Below are positions 1 through 10,272 of a stretch of 64,000 nucleotides of DNA, piece after piece. Each line of letters begins with the position of its first letter. Position 1 is the first letter of the stretch. A program made the translations under genes and the position numbers. The notes beneath the pieces are model-generated. The model made no database searches. It was not told the DNA's origin and saw nothing but the letters and a program-made list of their open reading frames with translations. Origin of the DNA: Citrobacter amalonaticus (GTDB lineage: Bacteria; Pseudomonadota; Gammaproteobacteria; Enterobacterales; Enterobacteriaceae); contig NZ_AP024585.1 in the NCBI RefSeq assembly GCF_018323885.1, positions 3,720,001 to 3,784,000 of the forward strand, written 5' to 3'.

Positions 1-461
1 CCAGGCCAGTTACCGCGACCATAAAAAATCGCCACGTCAACATCGTCCGCCAGTTTGTCTTCCTGACGGTCCACGGCCTGGATTCTGACGTCAATTCCCG
101 GATAAGCTGAGTTAAAGCTAGAGAGTCGGGGCACCAGCCACTGAATCGCAAAACTGGGCAATAAACTGACCGTCAACGCCCCCTTTGCACTTCGCGCCTG
201 AAGTTTACGCGTCGCTTCGGTTAATTGCGAAAAAATCTCTTTTATGTCGAGAAAGTAGCTCTGTCCTTCTTCAGTAAGAAGAAGAGAACGGTTGCGTCGG
301 CGAAACAGCTTAAGCCCCAAAAAATCCTCAAGTGACTTGATTTGGTGGCTTACTGCGGCCTGCGTCACAAAAAGCTCTTCTGCTGCGCGGGTGAAGCTCA
401 GATGCCGTGCGGCGGCATCAAAAACACGTAATGCGTTCAGAGGTGGAAGTCGTTTTGACAT
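1..461 (-). CDS. gcvA: GcvA, LysR-type regulator of glycine cleavage (3' part beyond window)
   Basis: The 153 N-terminal codons are present; the gene continues past base 1. The protein begins MSKRLPPLNALRVFDAAARH, the start of E. coli GcvA, with the LysR-type winged HTH in roughly residues 6-65 and the beginning of the effector-binding domain after it. GcvA activates gcvTHP when glycine is plentiful and represses it, with GcvR, when glycine is scarce; it also activates the divergent sRNA gene gcvB, which starts about 130 bp away here. The start is the ATG whose complement is at 459-461. Identity is firm from sequence and from the gcvB-ygdI-csdA context; only the missing C-terminus is unseen. 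Confidence 0.95.
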   Translation of the reverse strand, partial: MSKRLPPLNALRVFDAAARHLSFTRAAEELFVTQAAVSHQIKSLEDFLGLKLFRRRNRSLLLTEEGQSYFLDIKEIFSQLTEATRKLQARSAKGALTVSLLPSFAIQWLVPRLSSFNSAYPGIDVRIQAVDRQEDKLADDVDVAIFYGRGNWP

Positions 462-554
462 GGCTTTTAAACTTTGATGTTAAAAGAATTTAATAATTAA
501 GCTACACTGTGTAACCTATTAGTTTTTTTAATCTGAGCCATTATAATTTGTCCG

Positions 555-583
555 TTGAGGAACTACCAGCAAATACCTATAGT
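555..583 (+). promoter_or_regulatory. gcvB promoter (sigma70)
   Basis: TTGAGG at 555-560 and TATAGT at 578-583 are separated by 17 bp and lie 6 nt before the expected first base of GcvB at 590. The gcvA-gcvB gap between 462 and 554 is AT-rich and would hold the GcvA binding sites; these were not resolved by eye. Confidence 0.7.
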
Positions 584-589
584 GGCGGC

Positions 590-795
590 ACTTCCTGAGC
601 CGGAACGAAAAGTTTTATCGGAATGCGTGTTCTGGTGGGCTTTTGGCTTACGGTTGTGATGTTGTGTTGTTGTGTTTGCAATTGGTCTGCGATTCAGACC
701 ACGGTAGCAACGCTACCCTTTTTCACTTCCTGTACATTTACCCTGTCTGTCCATAGTGATTAATGTAGCACCGCCAATTTGCGGTGCTTTTTTTT
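590..795 (+). ncRNA. gcvB: GcvB Hfq-dependent small RNA
   Basis: A 206-nt RNA gene starting ACTTCCTGAGCCGG and ending in a GC hairpin (GCACCGCC...GCGGTGC) with an eight-T run at 788-795. The G/U-rich single-stranded region R1, the GTTGTGATGTTGTGTTGT stretch around 653-678, is fully conserved. GcvB is known to base-pair through R1 with many mRNAs of amino-acid and peptide transporters and repress them. It sits divergently from its activator gcvA, the standard arrangement. Sequence, length and position agree with E. coli and Salmonella GcvB. Confidence 0.97.
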
Positions 796-811
796 ACCTA
801 CTCTCTACCGA

Positions 812-1039
812 CTACTGATCCAACTCGACCATCTCTTTCACATCAGTACGATTGATCTGCTGTTTGTTGCCATTAGCGTCCTTGTACGAAATCATCCCGG
901 TTTCATCATCGGTTTTCGGCTTACCGTCCGCAACGATGCTACGCCCGTCATTGGTGTGCATCACGTAGTTCGGACCGGAACAGGCGCTCAGGGCAAAAGT
1001 CAGCATACATGCGGAAATAATTGCGGCAGTCTTTTTCAT
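812..1039 (-). CDS. ygdI: YgdI, small DUF903-family lipoprotein
   Basis: A 75-residue protein with signal peptide MKKTAAIISACMLTFALSAC and lipobox LSAC, so a lipid-anchored envelope protein after cleavage before Cys20. The mature part is an YgdI/YgdR-type (DUF903) domain with the motif YVMHTNDGRSIVADGKP. A longer in-frame extension to 1120 is open but lacks sense as a leader; the ATG at 1039 follows an AAGGAG ribosome site and gives the family length. Function is unknown in E. coli. A paralogue, ygdR, lies at 29018. Confidence 0.93.
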   Translation of the reverse strand: MKKTAAIISACMLTFALSACSGPNYVMHTNDGRSIVADGKPKTDDETGMISYKDANGNKQQINRTDVKEMVELDQ

Positions 1040-1231
1040 CTTCTTCTCCTTAAAGCTGTTTATGCTATTAAAAACGTACTCCGTAACAGGCAAAAAGATT
1101 TGCCTAACATAATTCAGCATAAGCTACTGGTCTGATTTCGCCACAACATCCAGAAGATTCCTGGTGACCGTACACTTCTTGAATCAACGACCAATTTGCG
1201 CCACGATCGGATTACTGAACCGAGGAATACC

Positions 1232-2437
1232 ATGAACGCTTTCAATCCCGCGCAGTTTCGCGCGCAATTTCCGGCACTCGCTGACGCGGGCGTCTATCTG
1301 GATAGCGCCGCGACGGCCCTTAAACCGCAGGCCGTCATCGAGGCGACCCGGCAGTTCTATAGCCTGAGCGCTGGCAACGTCCATCGCAGCCAGTTCGCCG
1401 AAGCCCAGCGCCTGACCGCGCGCTATGAGGCCGCACGGGAAAAAGTGGCGCATTTGCTGAATGCGCCAGATGACAAAACCATCGTCTGGACCCGGGGCAC
1501 GACGGAGGCCATCAATATGGTGGCGCAGAGTTATGCCCGCCCTCGCCTGCAACCGGGCGATGAAATCATCGTCAGCGTCGCGGAGCATCACGCGAATCTC
1601 GTGCCGTGGCTGATGCTCGCAGAGCAAACTGGGGCGAAAGTGGTCAAGCTGCCGCTCAATGCCCAGCACCTGCCTGACGTTGAACGTCTGCAGACAATCA
1701 TCACCCCGCGCAGCCGAATTCTCGCGCTGGGGCAGATGTCGAACGTGACCGGCGGCTGCCCGGACTTAGCCCGTGCCATTACCCTCGCCCATGCCGCGGG
1801 CATGGTAGTGATGGTGGATGGCGCGCAAGGAGCCGTCCATTTCCCGGTGGATGTCCAGGCGCTCGACATCGATTTCTACGCCTTCTCAGGCCATAAGCTG
1901 TACGGTCCAACCGGTATCGGCGTGCTTTACGGCAAACCGGCGCTGCTGGAGGCCATGTCGCCATGGCTCGGTGGCGGTAAGATGATCAACGACGTCAGTT
2001 TCGAGGGCTTCACTACCCTGGCCGCACCGTGGAAGCTCGAAGCAGGTACCCCTAACGTCGCTGGCGTGATTGGCATGAGCGCCGCGCTGGAATGGCTAGC
2101 CGATGTTGATATCGCCCAGGCGGAAAGCTGGAGTCGGGGGCTAGCTACACTGGCGGAAGAGGCGCTGGCCCAGCGTCCGGGATTTCGCTCATTTCGCTGT
2201 CAGGACTCCAGTCTGCTGGCCTTTGATTTTGCTGGCGTTCATCATAGCGATATGGTCACCCTGCTGGCGGAATATGGTATTGCGCTACGTGCCGGTCAGC
2301 ACTGCGCGCAGCCGCTGCTGGCTGAACTTGGCGTCTCGGGTACGCTACGTGCCTCATTCGCACCGTATAATACCCAAAGTGATGTGGATGCGTTGATCAA
2401 CGCCGTTGATCGCGCCCTGGAAATACTGGTGGATTAA
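1232..2437 (+). CDS. csdA: CsdA cysteine desulfurase
   Basis: A 401-residue class V aminotransferase-fold, PLP-dependent enzyme that takes sulfur from cysteine (also cysteine sulfinate and selenocysteine) and passes it as persulfide to CsdE. Length equals the E. coli protein. The PLP lysine lies in [11 protein letters not shown] (near residue 222) and the sulfur-accepting Cys in RAGQHCAQP (near 358). The start ATG at 1232 follows GAGG; an upstream in-frame ATG at 1196 would add 12 residues not found in the family. The gene overlaps csdE by one base, so the pair is translationally coupled. tcdA, the third member of this pathway, converges from the other strand. Confidence 0.96.
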   Translation: MNAFNPAQFRAQFPALADAGVYLDSAATALKPQAVIEATRQFYSLSAGNVHRSQFAEAQRLTARYEAAREKVAHLLNAPDDKTIVWTRGTTEAINMVAQSYARPRLQPGDEIIVSVAEHHANLVPWLMLAEQTGAKVVKLPLNAQHLPDVERLQTIITPRSRILALGQMSNVTGGCPDLARAITLAHAAGMVVMVDGAQGAVHFPVDVQALDIDFYAFSGHKLYGPTGIGVLYGKPALLEAMSPWLGGGKMINDVSFEGFTTLAAPWKLEAGTPNVAGVIGMSAALEWLADVDIAQAESWSRGLATLAEEALAQRPGFRSFRCQDSSLLAFDFAGVHHSDMVTLLAEYGIALRAGQHCAQPLLAELGVSGTLRASFAPYNTQSDVDALINAVDRALEILVD

Positions 2438-2883
2438 TGACTAGCCCAATGTTTGCCGGACACCCGTTTGGCACAACCGTAACCGAAGAGACGTTGCGTC
2501 ATACCTTTATCCCGCTGACCCAGTGGGAAGACAAATATCGACAGCTGATTTTGCTCGGTAAACAGCTGCCGGCACTGCCCGACGATCTCAAAGCGCAGGC
2601 TAAAGAGATCGCGGGCTGCGAAAATCGCGTCTGGCTGGGATATACGCGCTCTGAAAAGGGCACTTTACACTTTTTCGGCGACAGTGAAGGTCGCATCGTG
2701 CGCGGACTGCTGGCGGTATTACTGACCGCCGCAGAAGGGAAAACCGCAGCGGAACTGCTGGCCCATTCGCCGCTGGCCTTGTTTGATGAACTGGGATTAC
2801 GCACGCAGCTCAGCGCGTCGCGCAGTCAGGGGCTGGAGGCACTCAATGAAGCGATCGTCGAAGCGGCTCACGCTGCCGGATGA
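2437..2883 (+). CDS. csdE: CsdE sulfur acceptor
   Basis: A 148-residue SufE-like protein that receives persulfide sulfur from CsdA and stimulates its activity. The acceptor cysteine is Cys61 in the motif [10 protein letters not shown]. It begins inside the csdA stop codon (TAATGA), so the two genes form one transcript. The last codons run into a REP-type palindrome. Length is one residue more than E. coli CsdE. Confidence 0.95.
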   Translation: MTSPMFAGHPFGTTVTEETLRHTFIPLTQWEDKYRQLILLGKQLPALPDDLKAQAKEIAGCENRVWLGYTRSEKGTLHFFGDSEGRIVRGLLAVLLTAAEGKTAAELLAHSPLALFDELGLRTQLSASRSQGLEALNEAIVEAAHAAG

Positions 2884-2908
2884 CGACGCAGGCTCGTCTT
2901 CCGGCCTG
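2875..2908. repeat. REP-type palindrome at csdE 3' end
   Basis: GCCGGATGACG and CGTCTTCCGGC form an imperfect inverted repeat covering the csdE stop codon and lying between the convergent genes csdE and tcdA. The sequence fits enterobacterial REP elements and could also act as an mRNA 3'-end stabiliser. Confidence 0.65.
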
Positions 2909-2935
2909 CGACGCATTGCCCCGCGCAAGAGAATC

Positions 2936-3742
2936 TCAGCCCTGACGCGCCGCTTTTGCCATCATCTTTTTTAACGCATGGGATACTGCTACAAAACCGA
3001 ACGTGGCGGTAACCATCGTTGCCGCACCGAACCCCGACGCACAGTCCATTCGTTTGGGTCCTTCCGCCGTCGCCTTCATGGCGCACACACTGCCATCAGA
3101 CTGCGGATACACCAGCGCTTCCGTTGAAAACACGCAGTCGACGCCGAGTTTGCCTTTGCTGTTTTTCACGACGCCAAAATCGCTTTTCAATCGTTCGCGC
3201 AGTTTCGCCGCCAGCGGATCCTGAATCGTTTTCGCCAGGTCAACAACCTGAATCTGCGTCGGGTCAATCTGCCCACCCGCGCCGCCGGTGGTCACCAGCG
3301 GGATCTTATTGCGCCGACAGTACGCAATCAGCGCCGCTTTTGGCCGCACGCTGTCAATGGCGTCAATCACATAGCTAAAGCCTGCGCTCATGTATTCTGT
3401 GACGTTATCCGGCGTCACAAAATCATCGACTACCGTCACCCGGCACTCGGGGTTAATCTGGCGGATACGCTCAGCCATCACCTCGGCTTTCGCCAGCCCA
3501 ACAGTGTCGCGCAGAGCATGGATCTGGCGGTTGGTGTTGGTCACGCACACGTCATCCATATCGATGAGCGTAATCGCGCCAATCCCGGTTCGCGCCAGAG
3601 CTTCTGCCGCCCAGGAACCGACGCCGCCGATCCCAACCACGCAGACATGCGCATCGGCAAACAATTGCAGGGCTTTTTCACCATACAGACGCGCGGTGCC
3701 GCCAAAACGCTGACGCCAGGCATCACTGATAACCACAGACAT
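2936..3742 (-). CDS. tcdA: TcdA, tRNA threonylcarbamoyladenosine dehydratase
   Basis: A 268-residue E1/MoeB/ThiF-like ATP-dependent enzyme that cyclises t6A37 of ANN-decoding tRNAs to ct6A, working with the CsdA-CsdE sulfur relay (formerly csdL/ygdL). The nucleotide-binding Rossmann motif is VVGIGGVGSWAAEAL near residues 35-50, followed by the acidic pocket TLIDMDDV. Length equals E. coli TcdA. It faces csdE convergently across a REP element. It is preceded on its own strand by mltA, separated by a BIME. Confidence 0.95.
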   Translation of the reverse strand: MSVVISDAWRQRFGGTARLYGEKALQLFADAHVCVVGIGGVGSWAAEALARTGIGAITLIDMDDVCVTNTNRQIHALRDTVGLAKAEVMAERIRQINPECRVTVVDDFVTPDNVTEYMSAGFSYVIDAIDSVRPKAALIAYCRRNKIPLVTTGGAGGQIDPTQIQVVDLAKTIQDPLAAKLRERLKSDFGVVKNSKGKLGVDCVFSTEALVYPQSDGSVCAMKATAEGPKRMDCASGFGAATMVTATFGFVAVSHALKKMMAKAARQG

Positions 3743-3775
3743 AACACCTCAAATTCATTAATATCGAACGGTATG

Positions 3776-3849
3776 ACTGCCTGATGGCGGCTGCGCCTTA
3801 TCAGGCCTACCCGATGATGTAGACGGATAAGCGAAGCGCCATCCGACAA
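3776..3849. repeat. BIME: two REP units between mltA and tcdA
   Basis: One unit, GCCTGATGGCGGCTGCGCC followed by TTATCAGGCCTAC (about 3780-3811), is followed by a second in the opposite sense, TAGACGGATAAGCG...GCCATCCGACA (about 3819-3849). This pairing is the usual bacterial interspersed mosaic element layout; it abuts the mltA stop codon. Confidence 0.75.
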
Positions 3850-4947
3850 CTAGCCGCTGAACACGTTACCTGCGCCCGGTGCGCTCTTCAGCACCCACAC
3901 GCGACCATAGTGATTGTACCAGCCTGCGCGGTGTCCGGCGTCTGGCCCGATGCCCTGGTAAATGTCAAAGTGCTGGCCTTTAATTGCCCCGCCGACATCC
4001 AGCGCCACCATCAGGCGCAGTTCATACTGCCCGTTAAATTTCCCGTTGTTGTCCAGCAGCGGGACTTCGGCGAGCAGCGTGGTGCCTGCCGGAATAATAC
4101 TGCGGTCAGACGCCACCGACGCGCGACCAATCAGCGGTACAGCACTGGCACCTTTCACCGGGGCAAAAGATTGCGGTTTAAAGAAGACGAATGACGGATT
4201 CTGCTCCAGCAGCTCACGCACTTCTGCTTCGCTGTGGGTTTCGCCCCAGTGGCGAATCGCCTGCATCGACATATCTTCTTTCTTCACTTCGCCTCGATCG
4301 ATCAGTACTTTGCCGATGCTGCGATAGGCATGCCCGTTTTTCCCGGCATAGCTAAAGAAGTTCAACGGGGAGCCGTCGCCAAAATCGATATAGCCGCTAC
4401 CCTGGACGTCCATGATGAAGTTATCCATCAGAGAGTTGCTGTACGCCAGAATGTAGTTCTCGCTCAGTGCGCCCGCGTAAATCTCCGCGCGAGACGGCAA
4501 GCGTCCCCGTTTCGGCGGCATGCGATAGATTGGGTACTGGAATTCGCCCTGACGCGTATGGCGCGCCTGAATCACCGGCGTGTAGTAACCGGTAAACTGC
4601 ACGTTGCCGTAGTTATCGGCACCTTCCATCTGCCAGGCGTCGAGACCAAACTGGCGCATGGTGCGCGTATCGCCGCCAGAGCGCAGCCAGTCCTGCACCG
4701 CGTTATAAACGTTGCTTTGATTGCCGTACAGACGCGGAGAAGCACTGCGGATCTGATTGACCTGCTCGGCAAAATCGCCGGCGTTGATCGGTGCGCCGAT
4801 GGCATCCGGCTGGTTCACCAGTGAGAAAGGCTGGGTAAACTTCCCGTCTTTATACTGCTGTCCGCGATCGGTTGGTTTAGAGGAACAGGCAGCCAGCATT
4901 GCAACCACCGCGCCCATGAGAAGGTAACTTACCCAACGTCCTTTCAT
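3850..4947 (-). CDS. mltA: MltA membrane-bound lytic transglycosylase A
   Basis: A 365-residue outer-membrane lipoprotein that cleaves the MurNAc-GlcNAc bond of peptidoglycan with formation of 1,6-anhydroMurNAc. The signal peptide ends in lipobox LAAC with Cys21. MltA and 3D domains follow; the catalytic Asp is residue 317 in LDVGGAIKG. Length and sequence match E. coli MltA. The 207-bp gap to the tRNA cluster carries the tRNA promoter on the other strand. Confidence 0.95.
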   Translation of the reverse strand: MKGRWVSYLLMGAVVAMLAACSSKPTDRGQQYKDGKFTQPFSLVNQPDAIGAPINAGDFAEQVNQIRSASPRLYGNQSNVYNAVQDWLRSGGDTRTMRQFGLDAWQMEGADNYGNVQFTGYYTPVIQARHTRQGEFQYPIYRMPPKRGRLPSRAEIYAGALSENYILAYSNSLMDNFIMDVQGSGYIDFGDGSPLNFFSYAGKNGHAYRSIGKVLIDRGEVKKEDMSMQAIRHWGETHSEAEVRELLEQNPSFVFFKPQSFAPVKGASAVPLIGRASVASDRSIIPAGTTLLAEVPLLDNNGKFNGQYELRLMVALDVGGAIKGQHFDIYQGIGPDAGHRAGWYNHYGRVWVLKSAPGAGNVFSG

Positions 4948-5113
4948 TGTTCTCTTCTTTTAGCTGTAAATCATGCGTCATGAAGATAACAAACCCGGCC
5001 CGCTAATGAAACGAGCACCGCTGCCCAGACGCAAATTTTGCACATTATTTAAACTGAAATGCCTTGTTTTTGTTCATTTTCATCCCGAAACCGTGATCCA
5101 GGTGAAAAAAGGG

Positions 5114-5141
5114 TTGCATGAAAATGTTAGCAGAGTATAGT
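5114..5141 (+). promoter_or_regulatory. Promoter of the initiator tRNA cluster
   Basis: TTGCAT at 5114-5119 and TATAGT at 5136-5141 with a 16-bp spacer and a GC-rich discriminator (GCGC) end about 14 bp before the first tRNA. This is typical of stringently controlled stable-RNA promoters. Confidence 0.6.
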
Positions 5142-5154
5142 GCGCATCCACGGA

Positions 5155-5231
<77 letters not shown>

Positions 5232-5294
5232 ATTAAAATTTGATGCAGTACATGCTTCTGCAAAGCAGCTTAAAATGCGCAGCAGAATGGCGGA

Positions 5295-5371
<77 letters not shown>

Positions 5372-5435
5372 ATCAAATTTTGATGCAGTATCTAATTCTG
5401 CAAAGCAGTTTAAAAATGCGAAGCAGGAAGACGGA

Positions 5436-5512
<77 letters not shown>

Positions 5513-5518
5513 ATACTA

Positions 5519-5583
5519 AACACCTTAACGGGTGTTTTTTTGTATCTGCGGTTCGTAAAAAAAGCGCTTTTCAGCGCTTTTTT
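5519..5583. terminator. Terminators between metV and amiC
   Basis: AACACC-loop-GGTGTT followed by a T run (5519-5541) terminates the tRNA transcript. A second hairpin, AAAAGCGC...GCGCTTTT (about 5557-5582), flanked by A and T runs on both sides, looks bidirectional and would serve amiC arriving from the other strand. Confidence 0.8.
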
Positions 5584-5584
5584 A

Positions 5585-6838
5585 TTATCCCCTTCTCGCC
5601 AGCGTCGCCCCATCGGCGAAGTACGCTTTGATCCCAGCCAGAATCGACTCTGCCACTTCCTGCTGGAAGGTGGCTGTTTTCAGCTTTCGCTCTTCTTCGA
5701 TGTTACTGATAAACGCCGTTTCAACGAGAATCGACGGGATATCCGGCGCTTTCAGCACCGCAAACCCGGCCTGTTCCACCTGATTTTTATGCAGATTGTT
5801 AATCCTGCCGAGTTTGTTAAGCACCGCTTTACCAAACTTCAGGCTGTCGGCGATGGTCAGCGATTGCACCATATCGAACATGGTGTGGTCGACGTAGCGG
5901 TCGCCGCTTTTGCTCACGCCGCCGATCAAATCCGAGGCGTTCTGCGTTTGCGCCAGATATTTCGCCGCCGTACTGGTCGCCCCTTTGGTCGACAGCGCAA
6001 ACACGGACGAACCGCTGGGCTGGCGACTGGTGAACGCATCCGCATGAATCGAGACAAACAGGTCGGCCCGCTGCTTCTGGGCTTTCGCCACTCGCACCTT
6101 GAGCGGAATGAAAATATCTTCATTTCGCGTCATATAAACCTTCATATTGCCTTCTTTCTCGATTAACGCGCGCAGCCGACGGGCAATCTGCAACACCACA
6201 TCTTTCTCACGCGTCTTGTATTTACCGACAGCGCCTGAATCCTCACCGCCATGCCCTGGATCGAGCATGATCACGATCGGGCGATCGCGTCCCGCTTTAC
6301 CCGGCTGAGGCCCACTCTGCGCGGGCGGTACCTGCTTATCAAGATCGCCTTTGTTGTAATCTTCCAGCAGCGCCAGCAGCGGATCCTGCATATCCTGCGC
6401 ATTGGCCGGATAGAGATCCATAACCAGACGCTCTTTAAAACCCGCCACCGGTGCCAGCGCGAACAGCTGTGGTTTCACATTTTGCTTCAGTTCGAACACC
6501 ATACGCACGGTCTGCGGATCGAACTGTCCCACGCGTGCCGACTTAATGTAAGGATCGTCGGGGCGAATTTGCGCCGCCATGCCTTTCAGCACGGAATTCA
6601 GGTTCACACCTTCAATATCCACCACCACGCGTTCAGGATTGCTCAGCGCAAACTGCTTGTACTTCAGCTGTTGATTCGATTCCACCGTCACACGGGTGTA
6701 ACTGGATGCTGGCCAAATACGAACCGCAATGACCTGACTGACCGCAGCCAGACCGACCTGACTGACGCTCAATAGCCACATGGCGCCCGCCCCTTGCAGT
6801 AAACGACGGCGGCTAATAGGTGGATTGGATCCTGACAT
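5585..6838 (-). CDS. amiC: AmiC N-acetylmuramoyl-L-alanine amidase
   Basis: A 417-residue periplasmic zinc amidase that removes peptide stems from peptidoglycan to separate daughter cells; known to be activated by NlpD at the septum. The N-terminus carries a twin-arginine (Tat) signal (SRRRLLQG) and hydrophobic stretch, then an AMIN localisation domain (about 35-150), a linker rich in Gln/Pro, and the Amidase_3 domain with zinc-site motifs [11 protein letters not shown] and SIHADAF and the late Glu in LVETAF. The ATG at 6838 gives the E. coli length; an upstream ATG would add five residues. Confidence 0.95.
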   Translation of the reverse strand: MSGSNPPISRRRLLQGAGAMWLLSVSQVGLAAVSQVIAVRIWPASSYTRVTVESNQQLKYKQFALSNPERVVVDIEGVNLNSVLKGMAAQIRPDDPYIKSARVGQFDPQTVRMVFELKQNVKPQLFALAPVAGFKERLVMDLYPANAQDMQDPLLALLEDYNKGDLDKQVPPAQSGPQPGKAGRDRPIVIMLDPGHGGEDSGAVGKYKTREKDVVLQIARRLRALIEKEGNMKVYMTRNEDIFIPLKVRVAKAQKQRADLFVSIHADAFTSRQPSGSSVFALSTKGATSTAAKYLAQTQNASDLIGGVSKSGDRYVDHTMFDMVQSLTIADSLKFGKAVLNKLGRINNLHKNQVEQAGFAVLKAPDIPSILVETAFISNIEEERKLKTATFQQEVAESILAGIKAYFADGATLARRG

Positions 6839-7041
6839 GCTTCTCCCGAGCAAAATAAAACGTATTGGTGATGAGATAGTAAACGTCTAAATTGACCGGA
6901 AACTTTAACGAATGACGCATAATCTGTCATCTATAAAAGGGTAAACATTCTTATTGTATTCACGGTATTACTGAGAAAAAACTTTGTCAGGGTCAAAATT
7001 TGCACTTGCGCGCGGCGGAAAAACAGAATAAAAATACACTA

Positions 7042-7061
7042 ATTACGAATAATCATGCAAT
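7042..7061 (+). promoter_or_regulatory. Probable ARG box (ArgR operator) before argA
   Basis: ATTACGAATAATCATGCAAT resembles the ArgR consensus (TGAATAATTATTCA core) on one half and lies just upstream of the argA ribosome site, where arginine repression is known in E. coli. Match is imperfect, so moderate confidence. Confidence 0.45.
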
Positions 7062-7072
7062 GAGGATATGCC

Positions 7073-8404
7073 GTGGTGAAGGAGCGTAGAACCGAACTGG
7101 TACAGGGATTCCGCCACTCTGTTCCCTATATCAATACCCATCGGGGAAAAACGTTTGTCATTATGCTCGGCGGCGAAGCCATTGAGCATGAAAACTTTTC
7201 CAGCATCGTCAATGACATTGGGCTTCTTCACAGCCTCGGCATTCGCCTGGTCGTGGTTTATGGCGCGCGTCCGCAAATTGACGCCAACCTCGCCACTCAT
7301 CACCATGAGCCGATGTATCACAAAAATACCCGCGTCACCGACGCCAAAACGCTGGAGCTGGTAAAGCAGGCGGCGGGAACGTTGCAACTGGATATCACCG
7401 CTCGCCTGTCGATGAGCCTGAACAATACGCCGCTACAGGGGGCGCATATCAACGTGGTCAGCGGCAACTTTATCATTGCGCAGCCGCTGGGCGTCGATGA
7501 CGGCGTAGATTACTGCCACAGCGGACGTATCCGTCGCATCGATGAAGAGGCGATCCATCGTCAACTGGACAGCGGCGCCATTGTGCTGATGGGCCCCGTT
7601 GCGGTGTCTGTCACTGGCGAAAGCTTTAACCTGACTTCAGAAGAGATCGCCACGCAACTGGCGATTAAACTGAAAGCCGAAAAGATGATCGGGTTCTGTT
7701 CTTCGCAAGGGGTGACCAACGACGACGGTGATATCGTCTCCGAACTGTTCCCGAACGAGGCCCAGGCGCGCGTAGAAGCACAAGAAGAAAAAGGCGATTA
7801 CAACTCGGGTACCGTACGCTTTCTGCGTGGCGCGGTGAAAGCCTGTCGCAGCGGCGTCCGTCGTTGTCACCTGATCAGTTATCAGGAAGATGGCGCACTG
7901 TTGCAGGAGCTGTTTTCGCGCGACGGTATCGGGACACAAATTGTGATGGAAAGCGCCGAGCAGATCCGCCGCGCCACCATTAACGATATCGGCGGGATCC
8001 TGGAGCTGATCCGCCCGCTGGAACAGCAGGGCATTCTGGTGCGTCGTTCACGCGAACAACTGGAAATGGAGATCGACAAGTTCACCATTATCCAGCGCGA
8101 TAATATGACCATTGCCTGTGCCGCACTGTACCCCTTCCCGGAAGAAAAAATCGGCGAAATGGCCTGCGTGGCTGTCCATCCGGACTACCGCAGTTCTTCT
8201 AGGGGAGAAGTGCTACTGGAGCGGATCGCCGCCCAGGCGAAGCAGATTGGCCTGAGCAAGCTGTTCGTCCTGACGACCCGCAGCATTCACTGGTTCCAGG
8301 AACGCGGCTTCACGCCGGTGGATATCGACCTGCTGCCCGAAAGCAAGAAAGAGATGTACAACTATCAGCGGAAATCCAAAGTCCTGATGGCGGATCTGGG
8401 GTAG
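7073..8404 (+). CDS. argA: ArgA N-acetylglutamate synthase
   Basis: A 443-residue enzyme that acetylates L-glutamate with acetyl-CoA, the first step of arginine biosynthesis. The N-terminal amino-acid-kinase-like domain (about 1-290) binds arginine for feedback inhibition in this family; the C-terminal GNAT domain contains [20 protein letters not shown], the acetyl-CoA loop. It starts at GTG (7073), as in E. coli, after a GAGG site. Length is identical to E. coli ArgA. Transcribed alone; a REP-like palindrome separates it from recD. Confidence 0.97.
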   Translation: MVKERRTELVQGFRHSVPYINTHRGKTFVIMLGGEAIEHENFSSIVNDIGLLHSLGIRLVVVYGARPQIDANLATHHHEPMYHKNTRVTDAKTLELVKQAAGTLQLDITARLSMSLNNTPLQGAHINVVSGNFIIAQPLGVDDGVDYCHSGRIRRIDEEAIHRQLDSGAIVLMGPVAVSVTGESFNLTSEEIATQLAIKLKAEKMIGFCSSQGVTNDDGDIVSELFPNEAQARVEAQEEKGDYNSGTVRFLRGAVKACRSGVRRCHLISYQEDGALLQELFSRDGIGTQIVMESAEQIRRATINDIGGILELIRPLEQQGILVRRSREQLEMEIDKFTIIQRDNMTIACAALYPFPEEKIGEMACVAVHPDYRSSSRGEVLLERIAAQAKQIGLSKLFVLTTRSIHWFQERGFTPVDIDLLPESKKEMYNYQRKSKVLMADLG

Positions 8405-8415
8405 TGGTTATCGCA

Positions 8416-8450
8416 TTGCCGGATAGCGACGCAAACGGCTTATCCGGCAA
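8416..8450. repeat. REP-like palindrome between argA and recD
   Basis: TTGCCGGATA and TATCCGGCAA are nearly perfect inverted arms around GCGACGCAAACGGCT... , lying between the convergent 3' ends of argA and recD. It may also terminate transcription. Confidence 0.65.
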
Positions 8451-8454
8451 CCTC

Positions 8455-10272
8455 TCATTTAAACAACGTCGACAGCCCACTGCGTCGTTCGGTTCGGGTG
8501 GCAATCGCACTGCCAAGTATGCGTTCATCGGCATATAACGACAGGCGGCGACGTGCGCGGGTCACGGCGGTATACACCAGTTCCCGTGTCACCACCGGCG
8601 CGCGCTGCGTGGGTAACACCAGCGCGGCATGATCGAACTCCGAGCCCTGAGATTTGTGCACCGTCATTGCCCAGGTCGTTTCATGCTCCGGCAGGCGGCT
8701 GGGCTGCACAGACTTAATACTGCCATCCGGCATCGCAAACCAGACCCTTAATCCTTGCCCACGATCGAGCGCCACACCGATATCGCCGTTAAACAAGCCC
8801 AGCGCGCTGTCGTTACGGGCAATCATCACTGGCCGTCCTTCATACCAGCGGGAATGTGGCAGGCGATGAATTTTGCGCTTTTGCTGCATAGCCAGTTCGA
8901 TACGTTCATTCAGTCCGCTCACGCCAAACGGCCCTTCGCGCAGCGCGCACAGCAGTTGGAACTCATTGAATGCCTGAATGATTAATGCAGGCTCCGCGCG
9001 CGCCTGAAGCAGTTGCAGATAGTGTCCATAACCTGCCAGTGCGTTTTCAAGCATGGCGGTGTAATCTTCACTGCTCTCCAGCGTCCGTTTATCGATATCG
9101 CTGAAGCCTTGCAGGAAAATGTCGTTTATCGCCGCCTTATCGCCACGGTTAATCGCCGCCGCCAGTTGCCCGATGCCGGAATCGCTGCCAAAACGGTAGC
9201 TCTTTTGCAGCAGACAGAGGCTGTCCCGTAGCGTGGCGGCGTCTTCTCCAGCACCTGCCGGAACGGGCATCCCCGTCAGGCGAGCCAGTTGCTGTGCCCG
9301 TTCAGGGGTATAGCCCGCATTCACCCAGGCACAGATATCCCCCAGCACCGCCCCCGCCTCGACCGAAGCAAGCTGATCGCGATCGCCAAGGAAAATGATA
9401 CGCCCGTGCGACGGCAATGCGTCGATCAAGCGCGACATCATCGGCAGGTCGATCATAGACGCCTCATCCACCACCAGCACATCCAGATGTAGCGGGTTGC
9501 CCGCGTGATGGCGTAAACGCTGACTGCCGGGTTGCGCGCCCAGCAACCGGTGCAGCGTGCTGGCATCATCCGGGATACGTTTCTTTTGTTCATCCGTCAG
9601 CGGCAACTGACGCAGCGCCTTGCCTAAGGACTCCGTCAAACGCGCCGCTGCTTTACCCGTCGGCGCCGCCAGGCGAATACGGCAACGCTCGCCTTCCGCC
9701 ATCTGGATCAGCGCCGCCAACAGCCTGGCCACGGTGGTTGTTTTCCCCGTTCCCGGCCCGCCTGAAATCACCGAAATACGGCGGGTCAGCGCGACCGCCG
9801 CGGCGACTTTTTGCCAGTTGATTTCGTTTGTCGTCGGGAACAGCGCTTCCAGCGTTTGCGTCAGCAAGGTTTCATCCACCTCAATGGGTCGATTCACCTC
9901 GCTAAAGAAATGAGCAACGGTACGTTCGTTGCACCACATCCGGTTCAGATACAAACGGTCGCCATAAAGGACCATCGGCGATGGCCGCTCTCCATGACTG
10001 ACGGCGTCGGAAGCGAGCAGGCATTCTTCCCAGTTCTCGGGTTCGCCAATGTCGCTAAGGCATGAAGAATAGAAAGGGGGATTATCCGCGTTCAGCGCCA
10101 GTTGAGAAAGCGGTAAACAGACGTGCCCTTCTCCGGCATCCCGGCTGAGTAACGCCGCTGCCAGCGTCACGGCAGGTTCATGTTCGCCGGTCACCGCCAG
10201 CGCGAATTGCACATCCAGCGGGCGCAGTTGCTTCTGCCCGACGGCCTCAAGTAATCGCTTCTGTAGCGTCAT
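8455..10272 (-). CDS. recD: RecD subunit of exonuclease V
   Basis: A 605-residue 5'-3' superfamily 1B helicase, the fast motor of RecBCD that loads on the 5' strand of DNA ends and whose control by Chi stops nucleolytic degradation. Walker A is GGPGTGKTT at residues 171-179 and Walker B-like motif [10 protein letters not shown] follows; the C-terminal helicase motifs include [12 protein letters not shown] and [11 protein letters not shown]. It overlaps recB by 4 bp (ATGA), so translation is coupled. Three residues shorter at the C-terminus than E. coli RecD. Confidence 0.96.
   Translation of the reverse strand: MTLQKRLLEAVGQKQLRPLDVQFALAVTGEHEPAVTLAAALLSRDAGEGHVCLPLSQLALNADNPPFYSSCLSDIGEPENWEECLLASDAVSHGERPSPMVLYGDRLYLNRMWCNERTVAHFFSEVNRPIEVDETLLTQTLEALFPTTNEINWQKVAAAVALTRRISVISGGPGTGKTTTVARLLAALIQMAEGERCRIRLAAPTGKAAARLTESLGKALRQLPLTDEQKKRIPDDASTLHRLLGAQPGSQRLRHHAGNPLHLDVLVVDEASMIDLPMMSRLIDALPSHGRIIFLGDRDQLASVEAGAVLGDICAWVNAGYTPERAQQLARLTGMPVPAGAGEDAATLRDSLCLLQKSYRFGSDSGIGQLAAAINRGDKAAINDIFLQGFSDIDKRTLESSEDYTAMLENALAGYGHYLQLLQARAEPALIIQAFNEFQLLCALREGPFGVSGLNERIELAMQQKRKIHRLPHSRWYEGRPVMIARNDSALGLFNGDIGVALDRGQGLRVWFAMPDGSIKSVQPSRLPEHETTWAMTVHKSQGSEFDHAALVLPTQRAPVVTRELVYTAVTRARRRLSLYADERILGSAIATRTERRSGLSTLFK

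Noticed and set aside
779..1135. 118-codon frame opposite ygdI
   Set aside because: Overlaps the gcvB terminator and ygdI; ygdI has signal peptide, lipobox and known family.
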